The notes under the pieces: model-generated | What the model saw: only the letters and a program-made list of their open reading frames with translations | What the model was told of the DNA's origin: nothing | The model's database searches: none | Position numbers and translations under genes: made by a program | NCBI GenBank assembly: GCA_949127975.1 | Contig: CASBRB010000184.1 | Coordinates: 1-40,718 of the forward strand | Direction: 5' to 3' | DNA from: Oscillatoriales cyanobacterium PMM_0019 | Lineage (GTDB): Bacteria; Cyanobacteriota; Cyanobacteriia; Cyanobacteriales; CASBRB01 | Length of the DNA stretch: 40,718 bases | Shown: positions 36,546 to 40,718 of the stretch, one piece after another | Layout: every line of letters begins with the position of its first letter | Numbering within the stretch: position 1 is the first letter of the stretch

Positions 36546-38507
36546 ATGCCACGAATAAAATATGAACTGAGACCCTACCAACAGGACTGGATTGAAGATA
36601 TTTTCAGCTCTTGGAGCAGGGGGAATAGGCGCGTTTTAGGCCAAATGGCGTGTGGCGCAGGCAAGACAGTTTGTTTTGCTTACATCAGCAATTACTTTCT
36701 GCAACGAGAGCAGAGAGTTCTAGCGATCGCGCACCGCATCGAATTAATTGAACAGGCGGCGAACAAGTTCAGAGAGATTACTGGAGTAGATGTTGGCATC
36801 ATCAAAGGGAAAACTAAACTAAACTTGGAGGCACCGATTCAAGTTGCTTCTATCCAAACTTTAGCCCAACGAAAACACCTCCCTTACAACATTGGGTTGG
36901 TTGTAATAGATGAGTGCCACCACGCCAGCGCCTCGACATATCGGCAAGTTATCGAGCATTACAGTCAGGCAAAAATACTGGGAGTTACAGCCACACCAGA
37001 GCGCATTGACGGGCAGGGGTTTGAGGAGTTATTTGAAGATATGATTGTAGGCTATCCTACAGAAAAATTAATTCAAGAAGGGTACTTGTCTAGGTTTAGG
37101 TTATTTGCCACAGATCAAACTATTTCAACCAAAGGTATTGAAAAATCGGACGGTGATTTTAACTCCAAAGACTTAGCTTTGACAGTTACCAACCAGCTAT
37201 CTGTGGAGGATATATATAAAAATTATTGCCAACTGGTAAAAGACAAAACCACAATAATCTATGCTGCCAGTATAGCTCACAGCAAAGAGATTACTAAGTA
37301 TTTCACAGAGAATGACATCAAAGCCGAACACATAGATGGTGATACCTCACCCAAAGAACGATTTAACATTCTGGAGCGCTTTCAGTCCGGCGCAACCAAA
37401 GTGCTAACCAACTACGAGATTCTGCTGGAAGGCTACGACTACCACGATGTAGAATGTGTGTTCTGCGTCCGTCCAACGGCAAGCCCAATGCTGTGGCTAC
37501 AAATGACTGGGAGAGCCCTGCGGATTAGTTCTTCAAAGTCTTTTGCCACAATCATCGACGTGACTGAGAATTGGAAGCAACACGGATTACCTGATGACGC
37601 GCGGAAATGGAGTTTATCAGCCAGTTCGATGTTGTCTCAATACAGGGGACTCATCAAGTGTGAAAACTGCACCCACATCTTTAGACCTCTTTATCACGAG
37701 TTACACCCTATGTACGTGGAGGTAGATGATAATGGGCTCCTGATAAAACACTATGAGACATATTGTCCTAGCTGTGCAGCTTCAATCCATTTTACAACCA
37801 AGGAAAGATCTGAAACTTATGAGCGTGTTAAAGTTAGGTTGAAACCTGGGTTAAGCCCACTCATTACAGAAATTAACCTGGAAGTTAACTCGGAAATTAT
37901 CCAGAAAGTGTATATCTTCGTTAAAACAACCAATGGTTCCCCGGAAGATATTTATAAGGGTATCTATAGGAAATTCATTGAAATCGTAGAAAAATTCACG
38001 TTGGGCGACTGGAGGAGAATAGTTAAGATTGTTGAACCAAACGAATTAGTCCCAACCAAAAAAGCTTGGGAATTGTATCAAGACGGGTTACTTAAACACA
38101 AGAACAGACTGGCAGCTCTAGCAGCCATAGAACAAAGGCAGAAGCGGGAAAAAATCAAAGCTGACTCTCTGAGAAAGGAGTTAGGGTCTCCTCCCCAACC
38201 CAGTAAAGTGATAGAGGTTGTCAAGAAACCTGCCAATGTGGGCAATCCTGATGTTAAAAGGCAGTACAATAATCAATGGATTCTGGCTCTCTCCAGATGC
38301 ATGGACTCGACTAAAGATTTCCTTTCCAACCATGCTGGACTCTTCCACGTCGAGTTTATTGGCTATGGGGTAAATATTTCCATTGAACTGGAAAATGTGC
38401 CTGATTTGAAAGACAAACTTAAAGATATTCGGGATAGTGAACTTCAAGATGCATTTGGGGCTATATTTGCTAAAAAGGCTAATATCATGTTCCGGCTATC
38501 GAAATAA
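36546..38507 (+). CDS. DEAD/DEAH-box superfamily 2 helicase with zinc-binding insert
   Basis: The 653-residue protein has Walker A MACGAGKT (34-41), motif II DECHH (122-126), motif III GVTATPER, and motif VI QMTGRALR in a second RecA domain. A zinc-finger-like segment follows with CENC (372-375) and CPSC (407-410). The last 200 residues are of unknown type with no nuclease motif. It is the SSL2-type family common in phage, plasmid and defence loci. It begins 30 bp after the desulfurase stop and ends 9 bp before the glycosyltransferase, so an operon is possible, though the three functions look unrelated. Confidence 0.92.
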   Translation: MPRIKYELRPYQQDWIEDIFSSWSRGNRRVLGQMACGAGKTVCFAYISNYFLQREQRVLAIAHRIELIEQAANKFREITGVDVGIIKGKTKLNLEAPIQVASIQTLAQRKHLPYNIGLVVIDECHHASASTYRQVIEHYSQAKILGVTATPERIDGQGFEELFEDMIVGYPTEKLIQEGYLSRFRLFATDQTISTKGIEKSDGDFNSKDLALTVTNQLSVEDIYKNYCQLVKDKTTIIYAASIAHSKEITKYFTENDIKAEHIDGDTSPKERFNILERFQSGATKVLTNYEILLEGYDYHDVECVFCVRPTASPMLWLQMTGRALRISSSKSFATIIDVTENWKQHGLPDDARKWSLSASSMLSQYRGLIKCENCTHIFRPLYHELHPMYVEVDDNGLLIKHYETYCPSCAASIHFTTKERSETYERVKVRLKPGLSPLITEINLEVNSEIIQKVYIFVKTTNGSPEDIYKGIYRKFIEIVEKFTLGDWRRIVKIVEPNELVPTKKAWELYQDGLLKHKNRLAALAAIEQRQKREKIKADSLRKELGSPPQPSKVIEVVKKPANVGNPDVKRQYNNQWILALSRCMDSTKDFLSNHAGLFHVEFIGYGVNISIELENVPDLKDKLKDIRDSELQDAFGAIFAKKANIMFRLSK

Positions 38508-38516
38508 CCCATATCT

Positions 38517-39455
38517 ATGTATCCAAAATATTCCTTGATCGTTCCCGTATACAACGAAGAAGAAACCATCCCGGAACTGTACCATCGGATTAGTGCTGTA
38601 ATGGATCGGCTTGACGATCAGGTGGAATTAATTTTAATCAACGATGGTAGTCGAGATAGATCTATAGAGATGATACGCGAACTCCATCAACACGATCGGC
38701 GAATTTGTTACTTAAGTTTTGCTCGTAACTTCGGGCACCAAATTGCGGTAACCGCTGGTCTAAAATTTGCACGGGGTGAAATAGTTGTGGTTCTTGATGC
38801 AGATTTACAAGATCCACCAGAGTTAATTCCGGATATGGTAGAAAAATGGCGGCAGGGCTATCAAGTAGTTTACGCGACTCGCACTCAACGCATCAAGGAA
38901 AGTTGGTTCAAACGGTTCACGGCTTATGTTTTTTACCGCATACTCAAGAATTTAGCTGATGTTGATATTCCCACAGATACTGGCGATTTTTGTTTAATGG
39001 ATCGCCAAGTAGTTGATGTGCTTAATTCCATGCCAGAACGCAACCGCTATATTCGCGGAATGCGAGCTTGGATTGGCTTTAAACAAACATCCATTCCCTT
39101 TGAGCGGGGTCCACGGTTTGCTGGTGAGGTTAAGTATAGTTTTAGTAAATCTTTGGCGTTGGCAATAAACGGTATTATTTCCTTCTCAAGGGTGCCTCTA
39201 CGGCTAGCGACTTATGTAGGTTTGGTGGCGGCTATTATATCATTAATAATGGCTGTATTAGTAATATATTGGCGAATTACTTCAAGTCACTCGCCGTTAA
39301 CCGGATTAGCAACCATTATTGTGGCAACTTTCTTTCTGGGAGCAGTGCAGTTAGTTAGCATTGGTATTTTGGGCGAATATATTGGGAGAATTTATGAAGA
39401 AGTTAAAGGCAGACCTCTGTACACACTAGCAGAGGTGGAGGGTTTTGAAAATTAA
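38517..39455 (+). CDS. GT2 glycosyltransferase, DPM1/GtrB-like
   Basis: The 312-residue protein has an N-terminal GT-A domain with [10 protein letters not shown], the nucleotide-binding [10 protein letters not shown], and a C-terminal pair of membrane helices (about 225-250 and 262-287). It likely transfers a sugar (glucose or mannose) from a nucleotide donor to undecaprenyl or dolichol-like phosphate on the cytosolic face. The acceptor and the downstream flippase or polymerase are not in the window. It starts 9 bp after the helicase gene, probably co-transcribed. Confidence 0.93.
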   Translation: MYPKYSLIVPVYNEEETIPELYHRISAVMDRLDDQVELILINDGSRDRSIEMIRELHQHDRRICYLSFARNFGHQIAVTAGLKFARGEIVVVLDADLQDPPELIPDMVEKWRQGYQVVYATRTQRIKESWFKRFTAYVFYRILKNLADVDIPTDTGDFCLMDRQVVDVLNSMPERNRYIRGMRAWIGFKQTSIPFERGPRFAGEVKYSFSKSLALAINGIISFSRVPLRLATYVGLVAAIISLIMAVLVIYWRITSSHSPLTGLATIIVATFFLGAVQLVSIGILGEYIGRIYEEVKGRPLYTLAEVEGFEN

Positions 39456-39483
39456 CCCTCCAAAAAGCCAAACTGAAACCAAC

Positions 39484-39572
39484 AGGACTTACGCAACTAC
39501 ACTACATATAGCGGTTCGTAGGGGCAATCCCCCTGTGGTTGCCCCTATATATGCTCAGTTTGCGTAAGTCCT
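39484..39572 (+). repeat. Complete 89-bp inverted-repeat element (MITE-like)
   Basis: The element opens with AGGACTTACGCA and closes with TGCGTAAGTCCT, perfect 12-bp terminal inverted repeats. The core contains ACATATAGCGGTTCG and TAGGGGCAA...TTGCCCCTA arms. No ORF fits inside. Related copies occur at 9150, 10345, 14297 and 15261. It is a small non-autonomous element presumably moved by a transposase elsewhere. Confidence 0.9.
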
Positions 39573-39606
39573 GACCAAGTTGACTCAATACTCAACCTCA
39601 AAACTT

Positions 39607-40344
39607 ATGGCAGAAATCCCCAAAAGCCTTGAAGAAGCGATCGCGCAAGCTCGCGTTGCCACTAAAGCGGCGATTGCCGATGGTTACACTCGGCTGTTAG
39701 TCGAGTTAGTGTTTCCAGAATTGAAAACCATGCCCCTAGCACTGCAATTTATTCCAGTGTTTGAGGATCTCGGTTCCCAACTGAAAGTTTTATTTCCCGA
39801 TGCCGGATCTGCTGCTCTCGCCCGCCGTGACTGGGGACAAGTGCCTTTTAAAATTGACGATCTAGGTTCTAGCCGCTCGCCTGTAGAGAATAAAATTCAA
39901 CCAGAAGACCAGGTGTTTTTGCTGGTTGAAGCAACGGCTGTGGAAGTCGCTCAAGTAGAAAAACTGTGTCAAGCTGCGGGTTCGCGCCCAGTTATTTTGC
40001 TGGCACCACGCTTAGAAGATGCCGCCGTCGTCGGCATCGGCTACTCTGCCCGACAACTGCGCGATCGCTTTATCAAAACTCTGGAATCCTGCTATTATAT
40101 CCGACCCCTAGAGGGAGCCGCCCTATTTCGCTGCTACCCCTCCCCCTGGCAGGTGTGGCGAGAAGTCAATGACGATTACCAGCTTATTGCAGAACAGCCC
40201 CAAAAGCCAGTCGGAGAGGCACTTGACCAAATTTTATTCACAACATCTGGCAGCACCAGCACAGACACTGGCGAAACCCCACAGGTGAAAAAGCCTGGAT
40301 TGGTTACAGGGTTGCAGCGGTTTTTACGCGCCCTGAGCCGATAG
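39607..40344 (+). CDS. DUF1995 family protein
   Basis: The 245-residue protein begins MAEIPKSLEEAIAQARVATK at ATG 39607 and contains LLVELVFPELKTMPLALQF plus DQVFLLVEATAVEVAQVEKL and YPSPWQVWRE. This pattern fits DUF1995, a family of cyanobacteria and plastids that is often linked to chloroplast biogenesis (LPA3-type). Function in bacteria is not known. The track begins nine codons earlier at a TTG; the ATG is preferred. An intrinsic terminator follows. Confidence 0.85.
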   Translation: MAEIPKSLEEAIAQARVATKAAIADGYTRLLVELVFPELKTMPLALQFIPVFEDLGSQLKVLFPDAGSAALARRDWGQVPFKIDDLGSSRSPVENKIQPEDQVFLLVEATAVEVAQVEKLCQAAGSRPVILLAPRLEDAAVVGIGYSARQLRDRFIKTLESCYYIRPLEGAALFRCYPSPWQVWREVNDDYQLIAEQPQKPVGEALDQILFTTSGSTSTDTGETPQVKKPGLVTGLQRFLRALSR

Positions 40345-40368
40345 ACAAAGCTATAGGGATACCTTGAC

Positions 40369-40405
40369 GCATAGCAGAAAATCTGCTATGCATTTTAAAT
40401 TTTTA
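40369..40405 (+). terminator. Intrinsic terminator after the DUF1995 gene
   Basis: GCATAGCAG and CTGCTATGC pair around AAAAT, then ATTTTAAATTTTT follows. It lies 24 bases after the stop codon. Confidence 0.85.
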
Positions 40406-40467
40406 TACTATTCTTAAAATAGGCTTACATTAAAGTCTTGCCCCTCAACAGGCAATTGCCTCAACTT

Positions 40468-40718
40468 ATGGTTCAATCTCCCACCTCACCCATTGCCGGA
40501 TACCCAGCCATCGAACTGGCAGAATGTGGCTGGCGGTTTGAAGAGTTCGCGCAACCCGATGGCAGTACATCCTATCAACAGGTGTCCCTCACTGCCGCAG
40601 AATTTTTGCATCCCCAGGAAGGCTACCATTTGCCCAACAGCACCTTTCACGACGACACCGCAGGCGACGCCAAAGATATCCTCACTCGCCGCTATGCCAG
40701 CAATCCCGATATTGGAGT
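40468..40718 (+). CDS. Partial Uma2-like protein (runs off the window end)
   Basis: An open frame starts at ATG 40468 (MVQSPTSPIAGYPAIELAEC) and runs 83 codons to the edge of the window without a stop. SLTAAEFLHPQEGYHLPNSTF then LTRRYASNPDIGV resembles the start of Uma2/DUF820 proteins, which often act as restriction-nuclease-like genes in cyanobacteria. The catalytic region is not present in the window, so the family call is tentative. The ORF track omits it because it is truncated. Confidence 0.65.
   Translation, partial: MVQSPTSPIAGYPAIELAECGWRFEEFAQPDGSTSYQQVSLTAAEFLHPQEGYHLPNSTFHDDTAGDAKDILTRRYASNPDIG

Noticed and set aside
35340-38507. DNA phosphorothioation (Dnd/Ssp) system
   Set aside because: Only the desulfurase and a helicase are present; the PAPS reductase-like DndC/SspD and the SMC-like DndD proteins are missing.
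39966-40172. 68-codon ORF inside the DUF1995 gene
   Set aside because: It is a shadow in another frame of a well-supported gene.

Overview
The window looks like chromosomal DNA of a cyanobacterium, probably a filamentous or large-genome lineage. The signs are many GCGATCGC (HIP1-type) octamers, a cyAbrB regulator, a biliverdin-forming heme oxygenase, an NdbB-like quinone reductase, DUF1995 and Npun_F0813-like proteins, and dispersed palindromic repeats typical of these genomes. No genus can be assigned from sequence alone. No CRISPR array, rRNA or intact transposase was seen.

Layout. 1-5.6 kb: a Uma2-context-like hypothetical with a possible C-terminal frameshift, cyAbrB, miaA, gyrB carrying a 164-residue mini-intein, a hypothetical protein, and a 47-codon gene missed by the ORF track. 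6-11 kb: heme oxygenase, a CobW-type GTPase, a glutathione S-transferase-like protein, an LCP (LytR) protein and an FMN reductase. 11-15.3 kb: a small gene overlapped by a retropepsin-like protease, an OmpR-type response regulator with its histidine kinase, and a lipoprotein lying between two copies of a roughly 90-bp inverted-repeat element. 15.4-22.5 kb: the main accessory locus, four same-strand genes encoding a membrane von Willebrand A protein, a 1089-residue tubulin/FtsZ-like GTPase, a MotA/TolQ/ExbB-type protein with a long coiled-coil tail, and a MotB/OmpA-type peptidoglycan-binding partner. 22.5-26.7 kb: M48 protease, CutA, an HTH protein, a membrane protein and an Npun_F0813-like protein, all on the minus strand. 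26.8-29.6 kb: sparse DNA with tRNA-Arg, tRNA-Thr, tRNA-Tyr, an S1-domain protein and two candidate micro-ORFs. 29.7-40.7 kb: a NarL-type regulator, a low-molecular-weight phosphatase, a HAD hydrolase, NdbB-like reductase, a palindrome cluster resembling an IS200/IS605 remnant, a phospholipase D-like protein, a Zn-finger protein, a cysteine desulfurase, a DEAD/DEAH helicase, a GT2 glycosyltransferase, a DUF1995 protein and a truncated Uma2-like gene.

The strongest candidate for an undescribed system is 15.4-22.5 kb. The last two genes resemble the ZorA/ZorB motor of Zorya phage defence. The OmpA-type subunit keeps an Asp in its single membrane helix where MotB carries its ion-binding Asp. Instead of the ZorC/ZorD/ZorE effectors, the motor is coupled to a tubulin-like GTPase and a membrane vWA protein. 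My inference is an ion-driven, wall-anchored motor that signals to or moves a cytoskeletal GTPase. The vWA gene appears to have lost its N-terminal signal peptide next to one of the mobile repeats, so the locus may be decaying or mis-started.
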